Part shown: piece after piece, positions 19,936 to 28,087 of the stretch
How positions within the stretch are numbered: the stretch's first letter is position 1
Layout: every line of letters starts with the position of its first letter
Origin: Capnocytophaga canimorsus
GTDB taxonomy: Bacteria; Bacteroidota; Bacteroidia; Flavobacteriales; Flavobacteriaceae
Length of the DNA stretch: 64,000 nt
Direction of reading: 5' to 3'
Assembly (NCBI RefSeq): GCF_002302565.1
Contig: NZ_CP022382.1
Location: forward strand, 195,001-259,000
Position numbers and translations under genes: made by a program
The notes under the pieces: model-generated
Told to the model about the DNA's origin: nothing
What the model saw: only the letters and a program-made list of their open reading frames with translations
The model's database searches: none

Positions 19936-20124
19936 GAAACAACTTGCTTCATACAGAAAACCATTTGCTTCACATCGGGAATTACCTACTTCATATCAGA
20001 AACTCCTTGCTTCACTTCGGAAATTGTTTGCTTCACTTCGGAAATCACTTTCCGCAGTTAAGAAATCTTTTCCGCAAGATAAAAAACTTCCTTCCTGATA
20101 TAAAAAACATTCTGACCGACATCG
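19936..20124. repeat. Second, unrelated 21-bp tandem array (9 units)
   Basis: Nine consecutive 21-base units run from 19936 to 20124 with no length drift. Typical units are GAAACTCCTTGCTTCACTTCG and GAAATCTTTTCCGCAAGATAA. The early units keep TTGCTTCA, while the later ones drift to TTCC. The sequence is unrelated to the array at 2.3-3.8 kb, but the period is identical. It fills the gap between the metal receptor gene and the paired lipoproteins. A seven-codon frame runs through it but has no sign of being a gene. Confidence 0.85.
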
Positions 20125-20162
20125 TTCATTGTTCACTCCACATTGTTTATTTCATTCTTCAT

Positions 20163-22454
20163 TTAGAACTTATAAGTCAATCGAAGTTGCACGTTTCGCC
20201 CTAAGTCGTGAGCATAATATCGGAAGCGGTTGGTGTATTCCTTATACAATCTATCAAAAAGATTCTCAACGGAAAGATGCACCGCAAGTGATTGCGTCTG
20301 TCCAAACGGAAAGCGAAAACCTCCCCCCACATCGAGCAAATGATACGCATCAGGGGTTGTGCTTACCAACTCTTGTTTCGGGTCGAAACGCAGTTGTTTT
20401 GCAACAAACGTATGCTTTGCCGAAATGTACACATTATGAAGCCTTCCCATCTTCGGTAATTCCCAATGCAACTCCTGTTGGATTCTCTCCGAAGGAATGA
20501 AAGGAAAATACCGCTTCGTTTTGAGTTCATTAGCATACACCACCGAACCTTGCAGACCATACTTCCATTGAGGTAAAAACTGATAACTCATCTCTAAATC
20601 CATACCGCGAAAGAAAGCATCGGCTTGTGCGTAACGAAAAATCGGATATACTCCTGAAAAAAGCGTTTTGGTTTCACCTGTCGGAGCATCGTAAATATAG
20701 TTTCTGATAAGTTGTGCAAAGAAATCCACATTAAGCGACCATTTTTCCTGCTCGAACTTTACCGAAGTAATCCATTTTACGCCTCGCTCTGATTGTAAAT
20801 TTTCATCGCCAATATCGTACGTTCCTGCCCCGTGATGAAGCCCATTGCTATACAATTCGCTCACGTGAGGCGAACGCCACGCCACTCCTACATTAGATGT
20901 GAACGACCATTGCTCACTTGGAGCATAGCTTCCTCCAACAGAGTACGTTATATTGTGAAATGAATGATTTCCTCCGTAACGTTGCGAAAAAGCGTTGTAA
21001 CCATCGGCATTGAATGATTTATAATCGTACCGAAGTCCGCCTTCTATTTCCCAAGCTCCGCCATCATACTTTTGAATGGCGAAACCTCCGTATCCGAAAG
21101 AGGCAAAATTCGGAATCACTGGAACAACTCCCGTACCAGGTGAATTATAATTGACCTGTTGTGAGGCACTTACTCCAAGATGAGACTTCCATTTGCCATA
21201 ATGATTCTCCCACGAAGCATCAAATAAATGTGTTGAAAGTTCCATATTCAACGCTGGGATACGTGTTCGCTCCAATCGGCGAACGTTAAATTCTTTTCGG
21301 ATATCATCTTGGAAAGCATACTGAGCTGTGAACTTTCCTCCGAAAGGAAGTCGCACAAATCCTTTTACTTTCAGCAAATGATGCGTAACTTCTTGCTTAG
21401 GTGCTTCTATCTGATAGGAAAACGGATAAGTCGTTAGCGGACGTCCGATTTCAAATCGGGCAAGTAGGTCATCTAAATTCCCAATATGCGAACCATAAAA
21501 AACACCCGTTTCATTGTAATACCTACTATAGAAAGCCTCCACACCCCATTGCTCCTTTTCCACGCCAGTTGCTACAGAAAAGTTTTTTTCTTGCTGAGCA
21601 GTATTATTCAGATGATAATCTGCCGTCTGAACATCTCCAGAACGTTTCGCACTTGCCTGAACTCGCCACGCCCATTGCGGAAGAGTTGGCACAGCTGTTT
21701 CGAGCTTCAAGGAAGTTGCCATTTTTCGTCCGTTAGATGCCCACGAAGGAGAAACTTCTCCGTGAAGAGCATCGCCATACGGAAGTTTTTCAGGTGAAAT
21801 AACGACAACACCTCCCAAAGCATCGGAACCATATCGGACAGCATCGGCACCTTTCACCACAGCAATGCGATTTGCCATCGCAGGGTCGATTTCAGGTGCG
21901 TGGTCTGCTCCCCATTGTTGCCCTTCTTGCCGAACTTCATTATTAAGTATGAGAATTCGGTTGCTATGTAGCCCGTGAATTACGGGTTTTGCGATAGTGG
22001 CTCCGGTTTGTATCATCGACACTCCCCGAACTGAAGCAAGTAATTCGGCTAATGATTCCCCTGATTTCTTTTGTAGGTCATCTTTACCCAAAACAGAAGC
22101 AACATTATTGCGAGATGTCATTCGGCTTTGCTCTTGAACCACCACCATTTCTGACAGTTCGTTGATACTCTCCTGCATCTGGATAATCACAGGACGCTGC
22201 TGGGGAAGAGTGATTTTCAAGAGATATTCTTCAAATCCCAAATAAGTGATTTTCAGAGTATGTTGCCCCGACTTTGCTGCTGAAATGATTACCTTCCCCG
22301 AAGGGTCAGAAACATAGTGCTTGCCCAAAAAATGAACCACTGCACCATTGAGAGGAGCATTATGTTGGTCATTTATCTGTAATTGGAGAGGGTGTTGCGC
22401 ATATCCTGAAAAAAATCCTAAAAAATACAATACAAATGCGTATGTTTTTTGCAT
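20163..22454 (-). CDS. TonB-dependent outer-membrane receptor, ZnuD-like, probable zinc or metal uptake
   Basis: A 763-residue receptor: signal peptide (MQKTYAFVLYFLGFFSGYAQ), a carboxypeptidase-regulatory-like domain (about 22-100), a plug (about 105-230) and a 22-strand barrel ending in LRLTYKF. The plug motif WGADHAPEIDP resembles the His/Asp-bearing segment of the zinc receptor ZnuD. The extended frame begins at 22505; the ATG at 22454 starts the signal peptide. Two small His/Cys-rich exported proteins lie just upstream and paired His-rich lipoproteins downstream, supporting a metal role. Regulation by a zinc sensor is likely, but I could not identify a binding site. The exact ligand (zinc, or a metal complex) is inference. 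Confidence 0.8.
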   Translation of the reverse strand: MQKTYAFVLYFLGFFSGYAQHPLQLQINDQHNAPLNGAVVHFLGKHYVSDPSGKVIISAAKSGQHTLKITYLGFEEYLLKITLPQQRPVIIQMQESINELSEMVVVQEQSRMTSRNNVASVLGKDDLQKKSGESLAELLASVRGVSMIQTGATIAKPVIHGLHSNRILILNNEVRQEGQQWGADHAPEIDPAMANRIAVVKGADAVRYGSDALGGVVVISPEKLPYGDALHGEVSPSWASNGRKMATSLKLETAVPTLPQWAWRVQASAKRSGDVQTADYHLNNTAQQEKNFSVATGVEKEQWGVEAFYSRYYNETGVFYGSHIGNLDDLLARFEIGRPLTTYPFSYQIEAPKQEVTHHLLKVKGFVRLPFGGKFTAQYAFQDDIRKEFNVRRLERTRIPALNMELSTHLFDASWENHYGKWKSHLGVSASQQVNYNSPGTGVVPVIPNFASFGYGGFAIQKYDGGAWEIEGGLRYDYKSFNADGYNAFSQRYGGNHSFHNITYSVGGSYAPSEQWSFTSNVGVAWRSPHVSELYSNGLHHGAGTYDIGDENLQSERGVKWITSVKFEQEKWSLNVDFFAQLIRNYIYDAPTGETKTLFSGVYPIFRYAQADAFFRGMDLEMSYQFLPQWKYGLQGSVVYANELKTKRYFPFIPSERIQQELHWELPKMGRLHNVYISAKHTFVAKQLRFDPKQELVSTTPDAYHLLDVGGGFRFPFGQTQSLAVHLSVENLFDRLYKEYTNRFRYYAHDLGRNVQLRLTYKF

Positions 22455-22522
22455 AAAATCGTTTTTCTTTTGATGATTTGTTTTATTGTCGTGTTGTATG
22501 AACAAGTAAAAAAGCTTTTATT

Positions 22523-22870
22523 CTAGCCAATTCGGGTAGGGGGAGCCCTTGAAGGAGTAAAAATGGATTTTATAAAAGTATAATCTTTTGTAAAATAAGC
22601 AATATCAGATGACGGATATATCGTATGTATGTAATAGCCATCAAAAATACCATCAAAAAAAGGATGTAACTGATGAAAAATACAATCTGAATGATACTTT
22701 ATGGCAGAAAAGTGGGTTTTATGAGTACATTTTTGCTTTGAATTTTGGGTACAGACTTCCGCATCCGATTGATGATGATGAAAGTATTCTCCAATAGGGA
22801 AGCCTACTTTAAGCATACCAATCAGTACAACTAAATTGATAAGTTGAATATGTTTTTTATTGTTTTTCAA
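22523..22870 (-). CDS. Small His/Cys-rich exported protein (metal cluster)
   Basis: A short protein with an N-terminal hydrophobic segment (LINLVVLIGML) and then a His/Cys-rich body: EYFHHHQSD, CTQNSKQKCTHKTH, HSDCIFHQLHPF. It ends with the RAPP motif (SRAPPTRIG). This RAPP or RGPP ending recalls DUF2946-type proteins found near metal receptors. It stops 69 bases before the receptor start. The longest frame begins at a TTG inside a likely promoter element, so the TTG at 22870 (TTGAAAAAC) is proposed. A role in metal binding or sensing is inference. Confidence 0.55.
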   Translation of the reverse strand: MKNNKKHIQLINLVVLIGMLKVGFPIGEYFHHHQSDAEVCTQNSKQKCTHKTHFSAIKYHSDCIFHQLHPFFDGIFDGYYIHTIYPSSDIAYFTKDYTFIKSIFTPSRAPPTRIG

Positions 22871-22878
22871 GCTATTTG

Positions 22879-22886
22879 CAAATAAA
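22879..22886 (-). promoter_or_regulatory. Possible promoter -7 element of the first small metal gene
   Basis: On the minus strand TTTATTTG followed by CA matches TAnnTTTG at seven of eight positions. It overlaps the apparent 5' end of the longest frame. Confidence 0.4.
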
Positions 22887-22966
22887 ACCAATGTTGATTT
22901 TCGTTTAAAAAATCAAATTTTAAAATCTTTTTTAAGAGGAAATACTCTTGAATATTTTGGTTTTGT

Positions 22967-23308
22967 TTAGCAAATAGGAGGTGCGCGAAGTGAGCTACAC
23001 CCTAATATGAGTTTGTGAGGTAATTCTTGATAATAATTAGGCAGGGTAGTAGGGGAGGTAATCCATTCTATTGAAAAATCAAAACTAGCAATAACTGCCT
23101 CAAGATGTTTTGTTTGTTCAGATAGAATAAAATCACAATAGTTACAAGTTGACGACTCATCATCAGAAGGATGAGCGTGTGAAACCTCAGAGCAATGATG
23201 CGATTCTTCCGTTGCCCAATGCCAGAGACTATGAACGGGGGTTAGTGCCAAAAAGTAGCAACACAACACCCAAATATTTACTAATATTTTAAATCTTTCT
23301 GTTTTCAA
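22967..23308 (-). CDS. Small His/Cys-rich exported protein, DUF2946-like
   Basis: The proposed start TTG at 23308 gives MKTERFKILVNIWVLCCYF, a plausible signal peptide ending near PVHS. The mature part has HHCSEVSHAHPSDDE and CNYCDF, a probable metal-binding patch, and it ends LRAPPIC. It resembles its downstream neighbour in layout and ending, though sequence identity is low. The frame extends to 23359, but a TATATTTG promoter element lies in that extension. It heads the metal receptor cluster. Confidence 0.55.
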   Translation of the reverse strand: MKTERFKILVNIWVLCCYFLALTPVHSLWHWATEESHHCSEVSHAHPSDDESSTCNYCDFILSEQTKHLEAVIASFDFSIEWITSPTTLPNYYQELPHKLILGCSSLRAPPIC

Positions 23309-23346
23309 ACGGATTTTACTAAACGCTCTAATAGATAACAAGCGTG

Positions 23347-23354
23347 CAAATATA
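23347..23354 (-). promoter_or_regulatory. Promoter -7 element of the metal receptor cluster
   Basis: On the minus strand TATATTTG, followed by CA, is an exact TAnnTTTG match 39 bases upstream of the proposed TTG start at 23308. Confidence 0.55.
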
Positions 23355-23390
23355 ATCAAAAAAAATAAAAGTGAAGCTACTTAAATGCGT

Positions 23391-23675
23391 TTAAAACTGC
23401 AAATACAGAATAAACAAAGCCAACATAAAGGAAGCTAAAAGTACGCCTTTGGCTCTTTCATCGCGTTTTATTCGTAGAAAACCGAAAAATGTTAATAGAT
23501 TCAGAATTCCTCCCAGACCAATTAAAGCCCCTAAAATGCCTTGCTGGTAAGCTAATTTCAAAGTAGTTTCTATGCCGTATTTGGAAAAGATTAAAACATA
23601 AAGCAAAATCCCGAAGGCATTGGCAATAAGTCCTGCCAAAAAGCCTATTAAAATTTCTTTTCTGACTGAATTCAT
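23391..23675 (-). CDS. Small three-helix membrane protein
   Basis: A 94-residue hydrophobic protein with three predicted membrane segments: ILIGFLAGLIANAFGILLYV, GILGALIGLGGILNLLTFFG and VLLASFMLALFILYL. A basic cytoplasmic loop (RIKRDERAKG) precedes the last helix. No family is recognised. It starts 16 bases after surE and is probably cotranscribed with it. Confidence 0.7.
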   Translation of the reverse strand: MNSVRKEILIGFLAGLIANAFGILLYVLIFSKYGIETTLKLAYQQGILGALIGLGGILNLLTFFGFLRIKRDERAKGVLLASFMLALFILYLQF

Positions 23676-23691
23676 TTTATTTATGGATTAT

Positions 23692-24480
23692 TCAGGGGTT
23701 AAACTGCCAAGTGTGTAATTCTTGTATGGCGTGGTAGGCAGTTAGGTCGTACTGTACGGGTACCACGGAAATATATCCGTTTGCCAAAGCCCACTCATCG
23801 GTATCTTCACCTTTGTCTTCATTGTTGAATTTTCCTGTCATCCAATAGTAGGTTCTACCTTGAGGGCTAACGCGTTTATCAAACTCTTCCGACCATCGTG
23901 CGTTGGCTTGTCGGCAAATTTTGATGCCTTTGATGTTTTCTTTTTCAACTTTAGGAATATTAACGTTGAGCACCACTCCTTTGGGCAGTCCGTTTTGCAA
24001 TACGTTTAGTGCAATTTGTTTGATGAATTGTTGGGCGTGTTGAAAGTTGGCATCCCAACTATAATCCAACAGAGAAAAGCCAATAGCAGGAATGCCCTCA
24101 ATACCAGCTTCCACAGCGGCGCTCATTGTGCCGGAATAAATTACGTTTACCGATGAATTTGAACCGTGATTGATACCGCTTACACATAAGTCGGGTTTTC
24201 GGTCTAAAATTTCGTGGTTTGCCATTTTAACACAATCGGCGGGGGTGCCACTACAACTGTATTCTTTTTGTTTGCCATCATCAACACGAATAGGGTCGCA
24301 GTATAGGGTTGCGTTTAGGGTAACGGCGTGTCCCATACCGCTTTGTGGTGAGTCAGGAGCAACTACTACAACATCACCGATTTCGTTCATTATTCTAATC
24401 AGGCAACGAATACCAGGGGCGGTAATTCCGTCGTCATTGGTGACTAATATCAACGGTCTTTTTTCTATTTTTTTAGTCAT
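23692..24480 (-). CDS. surE: 5'/3'-nucleotidase SurE
   Basis: The 262-residue protein has the SurE metal-binding start LVTNDDGITAPGI (residues 12-24), SGMGHAVTLN, the NHGSNSSVNVIYSGTMSA block and the C-terminal WAL...YISVVPVQYDLT. SurE is a metal-dependent phosphatase for nucleoside monophosphates and short polyphosphate. It lies downstream of the Rel/SpoT gene across a 55-base gap holding an 8-bp repeat. Confidence 0.95.
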   Translation of the reverse strand: MTKKIEKRPLILVTNDDGITAPGIRCLIRIMNEIGDVVVVAPDSPQSGMGHAVTLNATLYCDPIRVDDGKQKEYSCSGTPADCVKMANHEILDRKPDLCVSGINHGSNSSVNVIYSGTMSAAVEAGIEGIPAIGFSLLDYSWDANFQHAQQFIKQIALNVLQNGLPKGVVLNVNIPKVEKENIKGIKICRQANARWSEEFDKRVSPQGRTYYWMTGKFNNEDKGEDTDEWALANGYISVVPVQYDLTAYHAIQELHTWQFNP

Positions 24481-24490
24481 TCAATCTCAT

Positions 24491-24530
24491 TTAATCTTTT
24501 AATCTTTTAATCATTTAATCTTTCAATCCC
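24491..24530. repeat. 8-bp tandem repeat between rel and surE
   Basis: Five 8-base units (TTAATCTT, TTAATCTT, TTAATCAT, TTAATCTT, TCAATCCC) fill most of the short gap between the two minus-strand genes. It is noncoding. Changes in copy number would alter spacing ahead of the surE start. Confidence 0.7.
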
Positions 24531-24535
24531 TCAAC

Positions 24536-26743
24536 TCACAATCGGGTAACTTTATCAATCCCTGATATGGCTTTGATGCTTTGCATCAGTTGTTTTAATG
24601 TGGTATTGTTGTTAATGGTTACGGATACCTTTCCTTTGAACATATTTCCTTCGGCATCTACGTTGATATTGGTAAGCTTAACGAATTTGCAATCGGAAAT
24701 GGCTTTTGAAATATCAGCAATGAGTCCAGCTCTATCCAAACCGCTGATACGCAGAGCTACCTTGAACTCTTGCTCTTCTGATTTTACCCATTTTGCCGTC
24801 ATAATCCGGTAGGCGTAGTTGGACTGCATTGAGATGGCATTGGGGCAGTTCTTTTTGTGAACTTTTACTCCTTCATTTATGGTGATAAAACCAAAGATAG
24901 GATCACCAGCAATGGGGTTGCAACATTTCGCAAATGAGTAGTCCAGCGACTCTCCTTCTTTACCAAATACGATATGGTCATAATGTTCGTTAGCCTCTTG
25001 TGTTACTTCTTGTGGTGTGGAAGAGGCCTTACGTGTGATTTTACTTTTAAGAAAATTAAAGATAGACGAACGCTTGGAGGCAAACTCACGTAACATTTGG
25101 TTACTGATTTCCCCTGTACCTACTTGGTAGAAAACATCTAAACTTGAACGCGTTTTAAAATGATTAACTAGTTCATTTACTACATCTTCATTGAGGTTGA
25201 TTTTTAATTGTTTCAACTTGCGAACCAATAATTCTTTTCCTTCGGCAGCTACTTGTTTTACTTCTTCTTTTAGCGAAGATTTAATTTTGCTTCGTGCTTT
25301 GGCTGTGGTGGCATATTCTAGCCAGTTTTTGTTCGGTTTTGCATTTTCCGAGGTGATAATTTCTACCTGATCTCCACTATGTAACCGATGGTTTAAGGGC
25401 ACGAGTTTGTTATTTACCTTGGCACCGCGTGTTTTCATTCCTACGGCTGTGTGAATATAAAACGCAAAGTCAATAGGCGTGGCTCCTTTGGGTAAAGATT
25501 TGATTTCGCCATTGGGGGTAAATACAAAAATTTCTTTTGCGTACAGATTGAGCTTAAAGTCTTCCACGAAGTCCACTGCATTTCCATCGCTATTTTCAAG
25601 CATTTCTTGTAATCGGTTGAGCCATACCTCAATACCTGCTTCTTCGTGGTTGCCGTGTTTGTATTTGAAGTGAGCGGCATATCCTTTTTCAGCGATTTCG
25701 TGCATACGTTCGCTACGTATCTGTACTTCGACCCAACGCCCTTTCGGACCCATAACGGTAATATGAAGTGCTTCATAACCTGTTGATTTTGGTGCAGATA
25801 TCCAGTCGCGTAAACGGGTAGGGTTGGGGCGGAAATGATCAGTGACGATAGAATATATCTTCCAAGCCAAAAACTTTTCTTCGGAAGGCTCACATTTGTA
25901 AATAATCCGTATGGCGAATTTGTCGTAAATTTCCTCAAAGGTTACGTTTTGTGCTTCCATTTTCCGGTGAATGGAATATATGGATTTGGGTCTTCCTTTG
26001 ATGTAATATTCTATCTTTTGATTATCTAATGAGGTTTTAATTACTTCTGAGAAAGATTCAATATAGGCTTTCTGTTCCTCTTTAGATTCTTCCATTTTAC
26101 CTAATATGCTGTAATATCGTTCAGAATCAGTGTATTTTAAGCCTAAATCTTCCAATTCGGTTTTGATATTATACAACCCGATGCGATGGGCGAGAGGTGC
26201 ATATATGTAAAGGGTTTCGGAGGCTATTTTGGCTTGTTTGTGTTCTGCCATAGCGTCCATAGTTTGCATATTGTGCAGACGGTCAGCAATTTTGATGATG
26301 ATAACCCGTACATCATCATTCATAGTGAGTAGCAACTTTCGGAAGTTTTCCGCCTGAAGAGAAACGTCTTTCTCTTTGCTTAGGTGTGAAATTTTGGTAA
26401 GTCCTTCAACAATGAGAGCTACAGTATCGCCGAAAAGCCTACGCATATCTTCTACGGTGTAGTCGGTATCTTCGACTACATCGTGTAATAGTGCAGCAGC
26501 AATAGAAACGGCATCTAAGCCAATTTGGGCTGCAACAATTTTAGCAACTGCAATAGGGTGAAGAATGTACGGTTCTCCACTTTTTCTGCGTTGCTCCTTA
26601 TGAGCATCAACAGCCGTATCAAAAGCCAAACGGATGAGCTTTTTGTCTTCATCGGTTAGTGTTTGATAGCTGATGCTGAGCAATTCCTTGTATTCACGAG
26701 CAATTGCTTTGTTTTCCTCCTCTATGTCGATTTTGTAATTCAT
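24536..26743 (-). CDS. Bifunctional (p)ppGpp synthetase/hydrolase (Rel/SpoT)
   Basis: The 735-residue stringent-response enzyme has all usual domains in order: an HD hydrolase (about 45-200) with LLHDVVEDTDYT and DRLHNMQTM, a synthetase (about 245-370) with GRPKSIYSIHRKM and YEALHITV, TGS (about 400-460) with EIFVFTPNGEIKSLPKGAT, a zinc-finger-like region with CCNPIAGDPI, and a C-terminal ACT domain. The intact HD motif suggests hydrolase activity as well as synthesis. It is the single long Rel-type gene in the window. Confidence 0.95.
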   Translation of the reverse strand: MNYKIDIEEENKAIAREYKELLSISYQTLTDEDKKLIRLAFDTAVDAHKEQRRKSGEPYILHPIAVAKIVAAQIGLDAVSIAAALLHDVVEDTDYTVEDMRRLFGDTVALIVEGLTKISHLSKEKDVSLQAENFRKLLLTMNDDVRVIIIKIADRLHNMQTMDAMAEHKQAKIASETLYIYAPLAHRIGLYNIKTELEDLGLKYTDSERYYSILGKMEESKEEQKAYIESFSEVIKTSLDNQKIEYYIKGRPKSIYSIHRKMEAQNVTFEEIYDKFAIRIIYKCEPSEEKFLAWKIYSIVTDHFRPNPTRLRDWISAPKSTGYEALHITVMGPKGRWVEVQIRSERMHEIAEKGYAAHFKYKHGNHEEAGIEVWLNRLQEMLENSDGNAVDFVEDFKLNLYAKEIFVFTPNGEIKSLPKGATPIDFAFYIHTAVGMKTRGAKVNNKLVPLNHRLHSGDQVEIITSENAKPNKNWLEYATTAKARSKIKSSLKEEVKQVAAEGKELLVRKLKQLKINLNEDVVNELVNHFKTRSSLDVFYQVGTGEISNQMLREFASKRSSIFNFLKSKITRKASSTPQEVTQEANEHYDHIVFGKEGESLDYSFAKCCNPIAGDPIFGFITINEGVKVHKKNCPNAISMQSNYAYRIMTAKWVKSEEQEFKVALRISGLDRAGLIADISKAISDCKFVKLTNINVDAEGNMFKGKVSVTINNNTTLKQLMQSIKAISGIDKVTRL

Positions 26744-26848
26744 ACCGATAAAATTACAATTATTTTACTAATGTCCAAAAAAATGTTTAATAAAAATTAA
26801 ATTGTACTTAAAAACGATTGTTTTTATGTAATCTGAGTACTCATTTTT

Positions 26849-27487
26849 TTAACTTTTTCTACCAAAATCGGCGGGGATTTCTCCCCAAGCTTTGGTTTCC
26901 CATTTTAAGATGCGGTTGCTAAAGGTGTTTTCATTTAGCCAAGTTTCAGCACGATCAATAAGTTCAAAGATTTTTTCGTTAGCTGCGGTAGGCTTGTTTT
27001 TGGTTTTACATTTTTTTAATCGTATCCAATTGATGGCTATTTGGCTATCACTATATATGGGTATATTGAGTTGCTTTTTTTTCAGCAGTGCTAAGGCGTG
27101 TACTAAGGCTAAAAATTCTCCAATATTGTTTGTGCCTTGTGCAAACGGACCGATACGGAATATTTCGTTGCCATCTTTGGTATTTACGCCTCGATACTCC
27201 ATAATACCTGGGTTTCCGCTACAGGCGGCATCTACCGAAATGGAAGGAGTTATAGGTTTGCCGATGCGTTGTAATTCGGTAGGGGAGAGTGTAATGGAAC
27301 TGATTTTCTTTCCCTTATAGTCATCATATCTTCCTTTTAGTGCTTTTTGGGCTTCTTGTAGCGTTGGGAATCCTTTGTATTTAGCGGTAGGATATCCGTG
27401 AACTACACGCTTACAAGCATTCCACGAATCGAATATCCCGATTTCATACCCTTCCCAAACCACATAATATTTATTTTTTGAAGCCAT
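26849..27487 (-). CDS. rnhA: Ribonuclease HI with N-terminal hybrid-binding (viroplasmin-like) domain
   Basis: The N-terminal 45 residues (YYVVWEGYEIGIFDSW, then FPTLQEAQKAL) are the caulimovirus-VI/viroplasmin-type hybrid-binding domain. The RNase H fold follows, with SVDAACSGNPG (first Asp), NIGEFLALVHAL (Glu) and IYSDSQIAINW (Asp). It cleaves the RNA strand of RNA-DNA hybrids. The two-domain form is common in Bacteroidota. It lies alone between rel and the divergent PadR gene. Confidence 0.9.
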   Translation of the reverse strand: MASKNKYYVVWEGYEIGIFDSWNACKRVVHGYPTAKYKGFPTLQEAQKALKGRYDDYKGKKISSITLSPTELQRIGKPITPSISVDAACSGNPGIMEYRGVNTKDGNEIFRIGPFAQGTNNIGEFLALVHALALLKKKQLNIPIYSDSQIAINWIRLKKCKTKNKPTAANEKIFELIDRAETWLNENTFSNRILKWETKAWGEIPADFGRKS

Positions 27488-27688
27488 ATAGTAATCAAGT
27501 ATTGGTTTTGTCGTGCGAATATACGTTTTTATTTCAAAGCATAAAGGAAAAATTAAGTTACAAGGAAAAAGTTGAAAAGGTGAAAAATTTAAGTGACCAG
27601 TTTTGTATTCTTTCTTAACTTTTAACCTTGGAACTTGAACCTTGATTCTCGGAACTTTAAACCTGAAACTTTTTTAAATATATTTTAG

Positions 27689-27707
27689 TACTATGTATTG
27701 CATAGTA
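27689..27707. promoter_or_regulatory. Candidate PadR operator
   Basis: A perfect dyad TACTATG (27689-27695), a five-base centre TATTG and CATAGTA (27701-27707) overlaps the -33 TTG of the PadR promoter. The size and position fit a PadR-type dimer site and negative autoregulation. Binding is inferred from symmetry and placement. Confidence 0.6.
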
Positions 27708-27720
27708 TTTTTTATTGTTA

Positions 27721-27728
27721 TATATTTG
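27721..27728 (+). promoter_or_regulatory. Promoter of the PadR-PspC operon
   Basis: TATATTTG is an exact -7 match, with TTG at 27698-27700 twenty bases upstream. It lies 24 bases ahead of the PadR start at 27753. Confidence 0.65.
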
Positions 27729-27752
27729 CCCTAACAAAATACCTTATATAAT

Positions 27753-28085
27753 ATGGAGACAATTAACACAGAAAAAACCAAAACACAGATGCGAAAAGGC
27801 ATCTTGGAGATGTGTATTCTTTCCATAATCAGCAAAAACAAAGAGGCATATGTTTCGGATATTATTGAGGCTCTGAAATCTGCTGATATGATTGTAGTTG
27901 AGGGAACACTTTACCCGCTTTTAACACGGTTAAAGAATGAAAAATTACTCGACTATAATTGGAAAGAATCCAATTCGGGACCACCCCGAAAATACTATGT
28001 GCTGACCGATAATGGCACAACTTTTCTGCAAGAAATCGTGAAATCGTGGCAAGAACTACAAACAATGGTTAATAAAATTATTTAG
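27753..28085 (+). CDS. PadR-family transcriptional regulator
   Basis: A 110-residue winged-helix regulator with RKGILEMCILSIISKNKEAY and the wing VEGTLYPLLTRLKNEKLLDY, then KYYVLTDNGTTFLQEI. PadR-family repressors respond to small molecules or stress. Its stop is two bases before the PspC-domain gene, so they form an operon, and the pair is typical of Bacteroidota envelope-stress modules. A dyad in the promoter suggests self-repression. Confidence 0.9.
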   Translation: METINTEKTKTQMRKGILEMCILSIISKNKEAYVSDIIEALKSADMIVVEGTLYPLLTRLKNEKLLDYNWKESNSGPPRKYYVLTDNGTTFLQEIVKSWQELQTMVNKII

Positions 28086-28087
28086 TT

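Noticed and set aside
19944..20204. Plus-strand frame of 86 codons through the 21-bp array
   Set aside because: It is a by-product of a period divisible by three; the peptide is a low-complexity repeat with no start signal.
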